DNA from: JAJDAT01 sp964344185
Lineage (GTDB): Bacteria; Nitrospinota; Nitrospinia; Nitrospinales; JAJDAT01
Reading direction: 5' to 3'
Assembly (NCBI GenBank): GCA_964344185.1
Contig: CAYFMN010000008.1
Span: 1-64,000, forward strand
Length of the DNA: 64,000 nt
Part shown: piece after piece, positions 54,365-63,732 of the stretch
Numbering within the stretch: position 1 is the first letter of the stretch
Layout of the letters: each line of letters starts with the position of its first letter
Position numbers and translations under genes: made by a program
The notes under the pieces: model-generated
Seen by the model: only the letters and a program-made list of their open reading frames with translations
Databases searched by the model: none
Told to the model about the DNA's origin: nothing

Positions 54365-55573
54365 TTAAATTATCGTTTCAACTTCTTCTTCAGTTGGCGC
54401 ACTGAACAATTCAGTTGCATAATCATTTACAAGATGACTCCTAAAGGTGACATGTTCCGCAGGGTACGGAGGAGTGAAGTCAAAATCAAAATAGACTTTA
54501 CCGTCTTGAATATTCTCTGGAGTGTTTAGTTCTGGATCGATATAACATTCTCCGCCTAAAATTGCGCCAAGAGCGGTTAGACGTCTTAGGTAAGCGTTAA
54601 CGCCGGCTTTAACGTCCTCCAAATAAGTTTTGGTGATATTTCTATCGATAGCCCACTGATGAGCGCGTTGCAAACTCTCTTGAATAAGATCGGCGGTTCT
54701 TCTAACGGACAAGTATTGCCATTTTGGATCAACGCTTTCACAAGAGCGGTTACCCCAAGTTCGATAACCGTTTTGGTGAATAACGGTTGTGATATGCTCT
54801 TCGTTCAAAGTATTTGCTCGAGAAGGTTGTCCGTTGAAAGCGTAATCCACAGGTCTGGACGTGCCCACAATACCATTTACAAGTTGGTTGGATGGAGACC
54901 ACCAAAATCCTTTGGTATTATCCAATTTACTCATGATGCCGGCGATACGTGGAGAAAATGGCTCATCAATATTGGAACTGGTAACGGTGTCGTAAATTTT
55001 CGCCCAAGGATCTACCATCATCACGCGGCTGCTACCGAAGAGGTCTCGATGGGTTATCGCGGCGGCATCAGTGGTATTTGGACCGTCTGCAATAATTACC
55101 GCTCTTAATTGATCGGCAACTCCAATCATTTCGCTTAAAACGGCTTGATCTTGAGAAAAGTGTGGAGCAACTAAAATTCTTGGCGTAACGTGCACAACAC
55201 TTTGCGCATGACTAAATGCGTGTACGCCGTCTACTCCACTGGTTCCTATTACGTTTGTTTTTGTTGCTGCAAAATCGTATACAGGGGGAGAGCCACCGTC
55301 GTCTTCTCTTGGCACTCGGACGACAACTACCATGGCGCCTGTTTGATCAAAAATAGCGTCTAGTGCGTGTGGAATGGTATGGTCGGAGTCTTTCGCTCCA
55401 AAAATTTCAACAGCTTTCTTCCGAGATCCAATAATGAGTGTTGGCACATTCATAGGTCCTTGAGGCGCTGTTCCAATGAGTCCAATTACGGAGGACCTTA
55501 CCGTTGATATGGGGCGGATGCCATCGTCAACTTCGACTACTTCCACGCCATGATAAAAATTCTCGATAGCCAT
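54365..55573 (-). CDS. FI: Tail sheath protein FI
   Basis: 402 residues (P2 FI is 396). The contractile outer sheath. It has YHGVEVVEVDDGIRPIS at the N terminus, VIGLIGTAPQGP, AVIIADGPNTTDAA and the central YRTWGNRSCESVDPKWQYL. The C-terminal VYFDFDFTPPYPAEHVTF contributes the extended arm. A GGAGGAT ribosome binding site lies before the ATG. The gap 55574-55748 to the next gene holds only a small hairpin. Confidence 0.95.
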   Translation of the reverse strand: MAIENFYHGVEVVEVDDGIRPISTVRSSVIGLIGTAPQGPMNVPTLIIGSRKKAVEIFGAKDSDHTIPHALDAIFDQTGAMVVVVRVPREDDGGSPPVYDFAATKTNVIGTSGVDGVHAFSHAQSVVHVTPRILVAPHFSQDQAVLSEMIGVADQLRAVIIADGPNTTDAAAITHRDLFGSSRVMMVDPWAKIYDTVTSSNIDEPFSPRIAGIMSKLDNTKGFWWSPSNQLVNGIVGTSRPVDYAFNGQPSRANTLNEEHITTVIHQNGYRTWGNRSCESVDPKWQYLSVRRTADLIQESLQRAHQWAIDRNITKTYLEDVKAGVNAYLRRLTALGAILGGECYIDPELNTPENIQDGKVYFDFDFTPPYPAEHVTFRSHLVNDYATELFSAPTEEEVETII

Positions 55574-55748
55574 CGCTATCCTCCAAAAAGTTTGTTGTTA
55601 TGCTCGGCTTTGGGCCGATGCTCCTATATAAATCTTTAAATGTAGCTAGTAAAAAAGCGTGTTCAAAGATGTCTGATTTATCTAACGAACAACTAGTATC
55701 TGTTTCCCAATAATGTTATTGATTTGCTTTTTGTTTTCCCGATAATAA

Positions 55749-56069
55749 TTATTTAAATTTGGGAACAAAACTTGTTAAAAAAGCAAAAATTTTATTAATG
55801 GGAGTTCGATCTTTTTGTTCTAAATCGGATTGTAATTTTTTGGCCAACGCGTTTAATTCGTCGGTCAATTCATCCGCTAATTCTTTTAATTCCACTATAC
55901 CTTCATCTTTTTCGGAGTTTAGTAGATCCATGAGATCTTGCACCGATGAAGGCACTGCGGTTAGTTGTAAAGCCTTCGCAAGTAGTAATAATTCTTCAGG
56001 GGTTGCGTTTTCTAATTGCGCGTTAATTCGATCAATTAGGCCACCAGATACCTGTTGAGTTGTCGCCAT
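55749..56069 (-). CDS. Small helical protein of the tail cluster
   Basis: 106 residues, not recognised. Almost wholly helical and acidic/Leu-rich (ELLLLAKALQLTAV, IVELKELADELTDELNALAKKLQSD), a likely coiled coil. GGAG precedes the ATG, which lies 37 nt inside the end of the upstream small gene. It sits between the fibre-region genes and the sheath, so it may be a tail-assembly factor or a structural linker. Confidence 0.6.
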   Translation of the reverse strand: MATTQQVSGGLIDRINAQLENATPEELLLLAKALQLTAVPSSVQDLMDLLNSEKDEGIVELKELADELTDELNALAKKLQSDLEQKDRTPINKIFAFLTSFVPKFK

Positions 56070-56220
56070 TAAGCTCCTCCATTAATAAGTCCATTCGAAT
56101 ATTGTGAATATCTTTATCAACTAGTTCCAAAATTTGCTTTATGTATTTCAAGCCGCTTTTTGGTTCGTTATTTGGGTGTTGCAAAGGATGTTTCTGATTA
56201 ACGGTTTTATCGTCGCTCAT
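56032..56220 (-). CDS. Small hypothetical protein of the tail cluster
   Basis: 62 residues, not recognised. Hydrophilic N terminus followed by a helix (LKYIKQILELVDKDIHNIRMDLLMEEL). Its 3' end overlaps the next gene by 38 nt in another frame. An AAAGGAAAAA stretch precedes the ATG. Possibly a chaperone-sized partner of the 106-residue protein. Confidence 0.5.
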   Translation of the reverse strand: MSDDKTVNQKHPLQHPNNEPKSGLKYIKQILELVDKDIHNIRMDLLMEELNGDNSTGIWWPN

Positions 56221-56402
56221 TTTTTCCTTTAATGGCGAAGGGTTAAGAAATTACTTCTCTCTTTGCGTGGCGTACTTTCCTCTATCTGAATTATGGGTTA
56301 AAGCGAGACTTTAAATATATAAGTCGAACAGCTTACTTCCATATATTTATAGAGAGTCGTTTAATGAAATTTGTTTATTCCGTTATTTCGGTCCTGACAT
56401 CT

Positions 56403-56439
56403 TGCCGCACCCCTTCTCAATGATTAATGGGATGCGGCA
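56403..56439 (-). terminator. Hairpin downstream of the large tail protein
   Basis: TGCCGCATCCC and GGGGTGCGGCA on the minus strand pair over 11 bases (one G-U) around a 15-nt loop, 34 nt after the stop at 56473. A second small hairpin (GGTTG/CAACC, 56440-56458) precedes it. There is no T tract, so it may act as an mRNA-stabilising or processing hairpin instead. Confidence 0.45.
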
Positions 56440-56472
56440 GGTTGTTCTGAAACCAACCGGCATTTCTGGCGA

Positions 56473-59400
56473 TTACTCGGTGATGATGACTTGAAGATCT
56501 CGAACTCTTGGTCGGTATAAAGGATTACCGGTCAATGTGAGCCTAATTCGAGTTTGTTGAATATCCAAACTGCCCACAATGTGAGTTCTTTCTTCCCATC
56601 CATCTCCAACTTGAACGGCGCTGTCGAAAGGCACAGCAACCCANNNNNNNNNNTCCGCTTCAACGGTTACGCCTGAAGTACCAGGTAAAATACCTTCGAA
56701 AATTACGCGAACTGTGGCTAATGCATTGGTCACAACTTCAGGAGATGGAATGGCGCGAGATACGTATGTTGCCGATTCCGCTAAATTTCCTAAAATTGCC
56801 AATACATCAGGGAATAGAACTGGCGAAACCAATTCGGTTCCCTTCAATTCAGCGCGAACGCTTAAGGTTCCGTCGACTCGCTCAGGAAGCGCCAAAGGTT
56901 CTCCTTCGGTGAGGCGATACTCGTCTCCGTTATCGTCAACCAAAAGAAGCGTGATATCTGCATCCGTCGTTGGTCTTTCCGCTCCGCCCAGGGCCAACAA
57001 GTCGCTGATTTGACTTGCCGCGATATCGCCTAATACGACAGTACGAGAAACTTGAACAAACTTGGCTCCTAATAGCCTAAAAGTAATGTCCATAGTTTGG
57101 TGCGGGGTCCAAGTATTAGCGTTTGAGCTGGAAAGCATTACTCCAACGGTGTATGGTTGTTCCGTAATCCATCCGTTATCGACATCGTATTTACCCAACT
57201 CAGCGATAGCGATTGCGTGATCCGCGTCGTCAGTCAGGACAACAAAGGCGTATTCTCGATCTGGTTCTAAATAAACCGGAGGAAATTCAATTCGCGTCCA
57301 TTGCTTTAAGTTAACGTCGGTCATTTGGAGAACGCCTTCGGTCAGAGCTTGCCGCGATACTGGAATGCCGTTAATAACTTCTCGCAATTGAACGAATACG
57401 GGATTATTAATGTCGCCTATAGTTTTGAACCAGAGTTCGACGCCGCCAACAAATCGACCTTCAGAAAGCGTAAAGGTTTGAGCTAAAGGGTCGCGGAAAA
57501 TAGTTGTGTTGATGGTTTGAACCGCGCGCCTTTGCTCGATAGAAATGGTTCCGCGACTGATGTAGGTCGCTTCGCCAAAGCTTCCGCCAAAACCAAAGAA
57601 TTCTATATTAATACTACCAGATGGTACGTTTGCAGGAACCGTTAGATTACCGGAAACCGAACCGTTATTATCGGCAGCAAAATCTCCGCCTACTGGAGGC
57701 ACAGCATTTCGATCAATTACTGTGATGCCGCCAAAATCAACTCGATCTAGGGTTTCGGTAGGACCAAATCCTTCGATGGTGAAGTCGACCGTTCGCTGTC
57801 GCATAAACTCGACATCTTCGGTTCGCCTCATAGAAACTTCAATACCTGTCGATACCGTTACGATATCTGCAGCATGTCCCCATTGTTGATTCGTCATTCT
57901 TTGGGTGACAGGACTAGCCCAAGTCACTACTGTTTGCGTCCATTCGTCAATGGCTGGACTCAAGGTAATTCTCGCGGGAATTGGAGGAAAAGCTTGATAT
58001 GGATTGATTTTAGATTCGGTTGATTTCAAATTTTGCTCTAAAATCGACTCCAGTTCGAAATCCAAAGTCCAAGGACTTGTACCGCTTGACGCGTCCAAAA
58101 TGGTGACGTCAATTGGAAGCATTAATACGCCATTAACGATTGCCGCTGTTTGCGGTTCGCCAGCGTCTCTTAAATCATCGTCAAAGAATGGATCGACGAA
58201 TATGCCGCGTTTAGAACTAGGATCAGATAAACTAGCGTTAGTTTTCAATCTTTCTGAAGCGATTAACGCGTATATGTTGTAGATATTATCTCGAATCTTT
58301 TCGATATCGGACATTGGAACAACATGTACACCGTCATTGACAATGGTTGGCAAGCCCGACCATGTTTGTTCAATGACCGCCAAAGCCAAAGAATTTTGAG
58401 GTACTCTCGGGAATACTGGACGAAAGGCGTGGCTAACGCCTTTTACTCGAGAAACCAAACCGTTGCCATCAATGATGATGCGATCATATCGAGGTAATTT
58501 CCAAGTGTAATCAACTAATACTAGGGTTCCGTCTACTGCGTCAGAAACGGTAAATCCGGTTTCGTCTTGATCAGTCACGGTACCGTCAGTTCGATAATCG
58601 TAAGTTACAGTATAAGAAGATCCTGTCGCTGGTTCGGAACCGGTTGGAGACCAATCAACGCTATTTCCGGACAGAATATAATCAGAACCGGAAGTGTAGG
58701 TTGTACCGCCTTGCTTAACCTCAACGATTTGAACAACGGAAGTATCTGGAAGCAAGTCAGACGCTCCGGTAAAGGTTCCATGCGTCATATTGACATCGAC
58801 TTTTCTTTTGGTGATATCGACTTTGTCTAATGTTGCAAGAGGGCTATTACTGAGGTTAATTCGCATTTCGCCTTGTCCGTCTGGGCTGAATAAATGCGGT
58901 TCGCTTTCGATGGTGGATAAATCGGGATCTTCGTCGTAAATTTTTCGAAGACTATTGCTTAACTCAACTTCAAAACCATTTACATGCGATTTACCCTCTT
59001 CAATTACAAAGGTTTGTTTTCCAGCTTCGCCGGCAACGGCAATGACTTGCATGCCGTTTACAATATAGTGACCGTTGCTTTCGCGATCATATCGAGCTAA
59101 AGCTTGAGTTACATTGTTTAATTGAGGAGGAGGAGCTTGTTGTACAAGAACTCCATTATCAACTTGATGGATTGGGAAGAATTCTCCTGTTCCTTCTCCT
59201 TCGCGTCCCCAGGTAACGGTATACTTAGTCCGTACTGCGCCAGGTTCTTGATAGTTTCGAGTGCCGACCGCAGGATCTTTTAGATCCGGATCTTCTAATT
59301 CAGTAATTGTTTGCCTTGTTAGGTAGGCGCCAATTATTATTAATTCGTTATCAGGAATTGTGATATCTGCGCTTGGAATGACTCTTACCATCCCTTGAAT

Positions 59401-59649
59401 GTATACAGTGCCCTCTGCCAAGGTCGCTTGAACTTGATTTGGGCCCAGATTACCGGGATCGGTGATAACACATTCGGCGTTTGAAATGATGTCGCCATCC
59501 TTGAAAATTGAATCGCCGACACCTTTAATCCGATGGTGTATTTCCGCTTGCGTATCGTTCAATTCCGCCGATTGTAAGCCTTTTCCTGCGCGAAATAACA
59601 GTTCCTCGTAATTTTGGTCAGGATTAAACCGTCTATATATATCGCTCAT
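56473..59649 (-). CDS. Large tail fibre / baseplate protein with DUF4815-like N terminus
   Basis: About 1,058 residues. The first 250 residues match the DUF4815 type of phage tail proteins (FNPDQNYEELLFRAGKGLQSAELNDTQ, cut here at start and end). Later parts are beta-rich with fibronectin-like blocks and a sequence RRAVQTINTTIFRDPLAQTF that precedes a carbohydrate-binding-like jelly roll (RFVGGVELWFKT). It probably binds the receptor or links fibre to baseplate. The ATG at 59649 is preferred to the TTG three codons upstream. The 56644-56653 N run lies near the C terminus and keeps the frame if read as ten bases. Confidence 0.75.
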   Translation of the reverse strand: MSDIYRRFNPDQNYEELLFRAGKGLQSAELNDTQAEIHHRIKGVGDSIFKDGDIISNAECVITDPGNLGPNQVQATLAEGTVYIQGMVRVIPSADITIPDNELIIIGAYLTRQTITELEDPDLKDPAVGTRNYQEPGAVRTKYTVTWGREGEGTGEFFPIHQVDNGVLVQQAPPPQLNNVTQALARYDRESNGHYIVNGMQVIAVAGEAGKQTFVIEEGKSHVNGFEVELSNSLRKIYDEDPDLSTIESEPHLFSPDGQGEMRINLSNSPLATLDKVDITKRKVDVNMTHGTFTGASDLLPDTSVVQIVEVKQGGTTYTSGSDYILSGNSVDWSPTGSEPATGSSYTVTYDYRTDGTVTDQDETGFTVSDAVDGTLVLVDYTWKLPRYDRIIIDGNGLVSRVKGVSHAFRPVFPRVPQNSLALAVIEQTWSGLPTIVNDGVHVVPMSDIEKIRDNIYNIYALIASERLKTNASLSDPSSKRGIFVDPFFDDDLRDAGEPQTAAIVNGVLMLPIDVTILDASSGTSPWTLDFELESILEQNLKSTESKINPYQAFPPIPARITLSPAIDEWTQTVVTWASPVTQRMTNQQWGHAADIVTVSTGIEVSMRRTEDVEFMRQRTVDFTIEGFGPTETLDRVDFGGITVIDRNAVPPVGGDFAADNNGSVSGNLTVPANVPSGSINIEFFGFGGSFGEATYISRGTISIEQRRAVQTINTTIFRDPLAQTFTLSEGRFVGGVELWFKTIGDINNPVFVQLREVINGIPVSRQALTEGVLQMTDVNLKQWTRIEFPPVYLEPDREYAFVVLTDDADHAIAIAELGKYDVDNGWITEQPYTVGVMLSSSNANTWTPHQTMDITFRLLGAKFVQVSRTVVLGDIAASQISDLLALGGAERPTTDADITLLLVDDNGDEYRLTEGEPLALPERVDGTLSVRAELKGTELVSPVLFPDVLAILGNLAESATYVSRAIPSPEVVTNALATVRVIFEGILPGTSGVTVEAXXXXWVAVPFDSAVQVGDGWEERTHIVGSLDIQQTRIRLTLTGNPLYRPRVRDLQVIITE
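56644..56653. other. Assembly gap (10 N) inside the large tail protein gene
   Basis: Ten Ns; the frame stays open but the true length is not known. Confidence 0.95.
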
Positions 59650-59664
59650 TATTACCAATATTTG

Positions 59665-60147
59665 TTAGAAGGTGATTACAAATTCAAACGTTTCCCGCGT
59701 AGCCGCGTTTCGGTGGATGGGAGCCGTATGTTCTAATAGCAATAAAATTCCAGGGTCCGTTACGTCCGAACCCGTGAAATACAATTGACCTCCAGGCAAA
59801 CCCCCGTCTAGTACAGTCGAGCTGAATACGCCTAATTCGCGGATGACTTTGTCCGAAGCGTCGGTAAAATCAAATTTAAAAGATAAGTAAAGATTGTTGG
59901 TTGGAGTCGCGTCTGAAAAAGTAAACCGACCTGTAGGGACGATGATTTCACCGTTAACGTCAGGAGTACAAAATCGTTTTTCAAAGATTGCGCGACGACC
60001 TACTTCAGAAATTAACGCTGTAGCAGATACGTCTTCCGCCGTGGGGGTTGTCCAGGCTCCATCGCCTTCTCCCCATGCCAAATGTAAGGGCTGTTCTTTG
60101 ATTGCCTCGGCAATCGCTATTCGCCCAGATTCAGTTAGAACGCTCAT
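59665..60147 (-). CDS. Tail fibre/collar-associated protein
   Basis: 160 residues. Begins LTESGRIAIAEAIKEQPLHLAWG and ends with TRETFEFVITF, resembling N-terminal parts of collar or fibre-attachment proteins in P2-like phages that lie directly after gene I. Mostly beta structure. It overlaps the I-like gene by 17 nt. An exact family could not be named. Confidence 0.6.
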   Translation of the reverse strand: MSVLTESGRIAIAEAIKEQPLHLAWGEGDGAWTTPTAEDVSATALISEVGRRAIFEKRFCTPDVNGEIIVPTGRFTFSDATPTNNLYLSFKFDFTDASDKVIRELGVFSSTVLDGGLPGGQLYFTGSDVTDPGILLLLEHTAPIHRNAATRETFEFVITF

Positions 60148-60905
60148 GATTGATTCCTATAATTGTTTCAGTTTGATTCCAGGAATTTTCCGGCCAATTT
60201 ACGTCAGTCCAAAGCTGGCTGTCCATTTCCAGGAAGAATGTTCGGAACGGTACGCGACCCATAGTTGGATCGTTTTCCGGCCCACCTTGAATAAAATAAA
60301 CAAATAACGTGGTACGACTATCCGTTAATTGATGGTCTTGCGGTCTAATTAATCCAGAGGGATACAAATGATTATGATTGATCCCAATGATCGCTACAGT
60401 ATCTTCCCAAGAGCTGTCTGGCCAGTTTGTATTAGTCCAGAACTGGTTATCCAACTCTTGTGTCGACGAATGTATTGGACCATGACCCAAATCAATAGCT
60501 ACTAACTCATTCCCATCGGTATAGAATGTGAACTCCGTTGAGCGGCTATATGTGATTTGTTGATCCTGCGGTCTAATTAAACCGCTTGGGTTGAGATTGC
60601 TATGATTGATTCCTACTATTGCGTGAGTGTTATTCCAAGGACTTGAGGGCCACTTGGTTTTAGCCCATGTTTGGCTTCTAAACTCCTCGGATGTTGTATA
60701 GGCTGGAGTATGTGCATAATCTAAAACTCTATCTGGACCTCCATCAATAAAGTGGGTGCGTAGGGTTTCTTGCGCTTTATCGATTTGTTGATCCTGTATT
60801 CTTACAACGCCGCTTGGATTTAAGAGACTATGCGTATATCCAGAAATTGATTCTGTGTTTTTCCAAGAAGTTTCTGGCCATTTTGCGGAAGTCCAGAATT
60901 GCCCC
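60131..60905 (-). repeat. Tandem repeats in the I-like gene
   Basis: Protein units begin at about residues 369, 444, 520 and 596. The last is truncated at the gene end after GINHERSN. Each complete unit is about 225 bp, and the DNA is diverged, so the repeats are clearer in protein. Confidence 0.75.
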
Positions 60906-62005
60906 TTATTTTCTTCATAAAACGTAGAGGAAGGTTGACTAATCGCTGGATGATTGAGATGAGGGATCTCTTCCGAAAGAATGGGAAAATTTCCCAATGG
61001 ATGGAACCAGTCAGTGTATTCGGATAATTCAATAAAAATCGATTCGACTGAGTTAGAATCTTCTACGTCGCTTCCATGGACGTTGTCAAATCGTTCATCC
61101 AAAGGAACTCTATTTACCAAATAATGATCGTCTAGTTCTGTGTCGTCAAGATACAGAAATTCGCCTTCTTCTTCTAATAAGAATCCAGCTAAACAGGCGT
61201 TAGTCCATCCTAAAGGATCGCTGTCGGACAGTACTATTTCCGCTTTGCAGAAGGTATTGAGATTTTTTACGACATCTATTTCTAATGGACCAAAAAAAGA
61301 CCAAGCCCCATGTAAATGAGAAGCTTGATGGTTTACTAAGTGTTTATCGCCCAACAAATGAATGTCAAGTAAGACGCGATCTTCGTAATATCCGCGAATA
61401 GTGGAGTTTCGATCCAATGCATTGATAATAGAAGGATCGTTAATGGGAGAGAAAAATGAGTCTGATCTGCCAAATGATAAAACTGGAAAACTTTCTAGCC
61501 TGACTCCGGAATTATCGGAGAGTAATAAACCAAATTCGCTATCGTCTAAAATCATACGGCGAATATCATAGCCGTGAAAGATTCTACTAAGTTCGCTTCT
61601 GGCTGGGATTGAGAGCCGCGCTAGCTTTAACAATCCAATTAGGTTTGTTTCATTTTCAGGCACGCTGCCGGGATCTAATTGAAATTCAGCAAAATGAGCT
61701 CCAGGTCCTTCTTCCTCTGTGTAAGCCCCTTCCATTCCAATCCACGAAAGAGCTAAACGCAGTCCAGCTTCGGTACCTCGAAGTCTTTGCCACTGGATTC
61801 CTTCTTTTATTGCATCGCGAGGATTTTCAAGAAAATCCAGTATTTCTCCTAATCCGTACTCCCAAATAAGAAATGGTAAAAAATTATCGGGAGCGTTTAA
61901 CTTTATTCCTCGTATTTTGAGGATTCCAGGATCTAAATCGTCTCTAGGCCGGATTGCTTCGATTAGGCCTATTTCTTCTATTGTTGCGTTAGGTGGCAAT
62001 TCCAT
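60131..62005 (-). CDS. I: Tail protein I-like, with long repetitive C-terminal extension
   Basis: 624 residues. The first 180 match gpI of P2-like tails (APDNFLPFLIWEYGLGEILDF with ENPRDAIKEGIQWQRLRGT), which attaches fibres to the baseplate; P2 gpI is only 176 residues. From about residue 369 to the end there are three and a half units of about 75 residues. Each has a QFW...WP..SW start, an I.GI.H...L.PSG phrase and RPQDQQ. The extension replaces or adds to a separate fibre and may form a repeated beta module for receptor contact. Confidence 0.8.
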   Translation of the reverse strand: MELPPNATIEEIGLIEAIRPRDDLDPGILKIRGIKLNAPDNFLPFLIWEYGLGEILDFLENPRDAIKEGIQWQRLRGTEAGLRLALSWIGMEGAYTEEEGPGAHFAEFQLDPGSVPENETNLIGLLKLARLSIPARSELSRIFHGYDIRRMILDDSEFGLLLSDNSGVRLESFPVLSFGRSDSFFSPINDPSIINALDRNSTIRGYYEDRVLLDIHLLGDKHLVNHQASHLHGAWSFFGPLEIDVVKNLNTFCKAEIVLSDSDPLGWTNACLAGFLLEEEGEFLYLDDTELDDHYLVNRVPLDERFDNVHGSDVEDSNSVESIFIELSEYTDWFHPLGNFPILSEEIPHLNHPAISQPSSTFYEENKGQFWTSAKWPETSWKNTESISGYTHSLLNPSGVVRIQDQQIDKAQETLRTHFIDGGPDRVLDYAHTPAYTTSEEFRSQTWAKTKWPSSPWNNTHAIVGINHSNLNPSGLIRPQDQQITYSRSTEFTFYTDGNELVAIDLGHGPIHSSTQELDNQFWTNTNWPDSSWEDTVAIIGINHNHLYPSGLIRPQDHQLTDSRTTLFVYFIQGGPENDPTMGRVPFRTFFLEMDSQLWTDVNWPENSWNQTETIIGINHERSN

Positions 62006-62046
62006 GTGATTTGGGGGATATATTATTTACAAAAGAAATATGGTTA

Positions 62047-62886
62047 TTACCAAATTCGATTACCAATAATTAAATTTAAGTCGGCAAGCGCTACGCATTG
62101 AAACGGTCCTACGTCGATATTTTCAGCCGGTTGCGTGAGTTCAACTTCCTGAACTCCATCAAGATGTAATTGTCGAATGACCCAAGATTTGGTTAAATTC
62201 CAACCAAGTTCTCTTGCGGCGTCAAAAATACCAGGAAAAATTTCGAGGGCCGCGTTGATTATTTCTTCCGGAGCGTCGGGATATAAGTGAATAGTCGCTT
62301 CCACGTTAACGGGGAGGATTTCCGCTCCAATGACTTCAATTGTGTCGGTAATGATTTTTGTATCTAGGGCGTTTACAGCATCAGAAATAGCGTCAAGCAT
62401 TGTTTGATCGGCTGCGCCATCTCCAATTTTTGATAAAACCGCAATTCTTACTTTTCCGGGTTCGGGGGAATCTACGGCTATATCGCGAATGTTGGAGTCG
62501 GAACCAAGAGCGGTGGATTTGTAGGAATCTGCTGTTCCTCCCACTGAGAAACCTTTAATGTGGGTAACGGTTCGGTCTCTTAATTCTCCGTCGGATTCTC
62601 CTTCTAATCTTTCTAGACCGTAAAACTCAGCTAGGTGGTCTAGATCCAAATTTTTTGCGTAGCTTAATAGGTTTGCTCTAGCCGCATCGTTTACGCGTTG
62701 TCTTAAGATGAGTTCGCGGTAAGCGGCAACTTCTAAAATTTTGACTCCGGGATCTGATTCCAGATCGTTTGCGTCCCATTCTGGGAGCTGTTGCTTAAGA
62801 TCGTTTTTCATTTCCAAAAGTATGGTTTCAAAATCCAGAGTTTCAATAATATCTGGCGCTGGTAAACTTCCAAGAACTGGACTCAT
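62047..62886 (-). CDS. J: Baseplate assembly protein J (P2 gpJ-like)
   Basis: 279 residues. A wedge component of the baseplate (P2 gpJ is 302). Typical blocks are LPAPDIIETLDFETIL, EWDANDLESDPGVKILEVAAYRE, LRQRVNDAARANLLSYAKNLDLDHLAEFYG and the C-terminal VEATIHLYPDAP. It overlaps gene W by ATGA. Confidence 0.92.
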   Translation of the reverse strand: MSPVLGSLPAPDIIETLDFETILLEMKNDLKQQLPEWDANDLESDPGVKILEVAAYRELILRQRVNDAARANLLSYAKNLDLDHLAEFYGLERLEGESDGELRDRTVTHIKGFSVGGTADSYKSTALGSDSNIRDIAVDSPEPGKVRIAVLSKIGDGAADQTMLDAISDAVNALDTKIITDTIEVIGAEILPVNVEATIHLYPDAPEEIINAALEIFPGIFDAARELGWNLTKSWVIRQLHLDGVQEVELTQPAENIDVGPFQCVALADLNLIIGNRIW

Positions 62887-63236
62887 ATGGAAATCCTAAT
62901 ATTCTGACTGAGGGGTTGATTGTTTTCGATTACGATCATGTCAAGATGCATATCGATGAGGCCCGAACCGGCAGACTCAATTTTTACTCGATTGATGGAT
63001 ACTCTTGGTTCCCATCGATCAATAGCTTCCGCGGTAGCTGCAATTGCGTTACTTATGAAAAGCTCGTTTACAGGACTATCCACCAGTTCCATTAAGCGCG
63101 AACCGTATTCGGGACGCATAATTCTGGTGCCAATAGGAGTGGTTAAAATGTCTCGTATTGATTGATGAATATGATCAAGAGGCTCTAATATTTTGAACTT
63201 TTCATCATGTAATGTTCCGCTAATTCCTGTTTGCAT
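62883..63236 (-). CDS. W: Baseplate protein W (gp25-like lysozyme family)
   Basis: 117 residues. GpW/gp25 family of baseplate wedges that initiates sheath assembly. It has IHQSIRDILTTPIGTRIMRP, EYGSRLMELVDSPVNE and the RWEPRVSINRVKI strand. It lies between the small 63245 gene and J. Confidence 0.93.
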   Translation of the reverse strand: MQTGISGTLHDEKFKILEPLDHIHQSIRDILTTPIGTRIMRPEYGSRLMELVDSPVNELFISNAIAATAEAIDRWEPRVSINRVKIESAGSGLIDMHLDMIVIENNQPLSQNIRISI

Positions 63237-63244
63237 CTATTGAC

Positions 63245-63433
63245 TCACAATTCTCGAAGGTTAGTGTCGAGCTTTACTATCGATTCTTGTTTTAAAAAAG
63301 AGCTTTTATCCAAGTACTTAGCTTCTTGATCCATAAATTTTTCCCAATGTCTTTTTTCTAACTGCTTTTGAGTGATAACTTCTTTTAATTGACCATCAGG
63401 TTTATAAACAGAAACTTCGTGAAATACGCTCAT
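63245..63433 (-). CDS. Small baseplate-cluster protein
   Basis: 62 residues from the ATG at 63433, chosen because GGAGGATAGT lies just before it; an 18-codon extension would overlap the PAAR gene. The product begins SVFHEVSVYKPDGQLKEVI and is helical and charged. Located between PAAR and W. Not recognised. Confidence 0.6.
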   Translation of the reverse strand: MSVFHEVSVYKPDGQLKEVITQKQLEKRHWEKFMDQEAKYLDKSSFLKQESIVKLDTNLREL

Positions 63434-63435
63434 TA

Positions 63436-63723
63436 CTATCCTCCGGCAAAAACGTTTGAACTTCCTTGCGCTACGCTTGATCCACAACTTATTGGATCTC
63501 CTATGCGTGCGATTGGGAGTCCGTTTATAAAGACACTTGATGAACCTAGAGCCAACGAGCCATCATGGCAATCATCGTCGCAGCAATGAATTACCCAATG
63601 GTCTGATTCTCTATGGGTATTAATACTATTGACGTAAACGTTTGGACTGGCTTGATCGTTTGGTCTTGGCGGCCAGCATCCGTGTCCAGAACAGATATCG
63701 CCTAATCTTGCAACTCCAGGCAT
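63436..63723 (-). CDS. PAAR-domain spike-tip protein
   Basis: 95 residues. The PAAR pattern is clear: VARLGDICSGHGCWPP at the N terminus, SSVFINGLPIARIGDPISCGS in the middle and GSSNVFAGG at the end. The six cysteines (CSGHGC, CCDDDC) and several His could bind a metal. PAAR proteins cap the gpV spike and pierce membranes. In P2 the tip is part of V; a separate PAAR gene next to V is found in other contractile systems. An AGGA site precedes the ATG. Confidence 0.88.
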   Translation of the reverse strand: MPGVARLGDICSGHGCWPPRPNDQASPNVYVNSINTHRESDHWVIHCCDDDCHDGSLALGSSSVFINGLPIARIGDPISCGSSVAQGSSNVFAGG

Positions 63724-63732
63724 TTTGATTTC

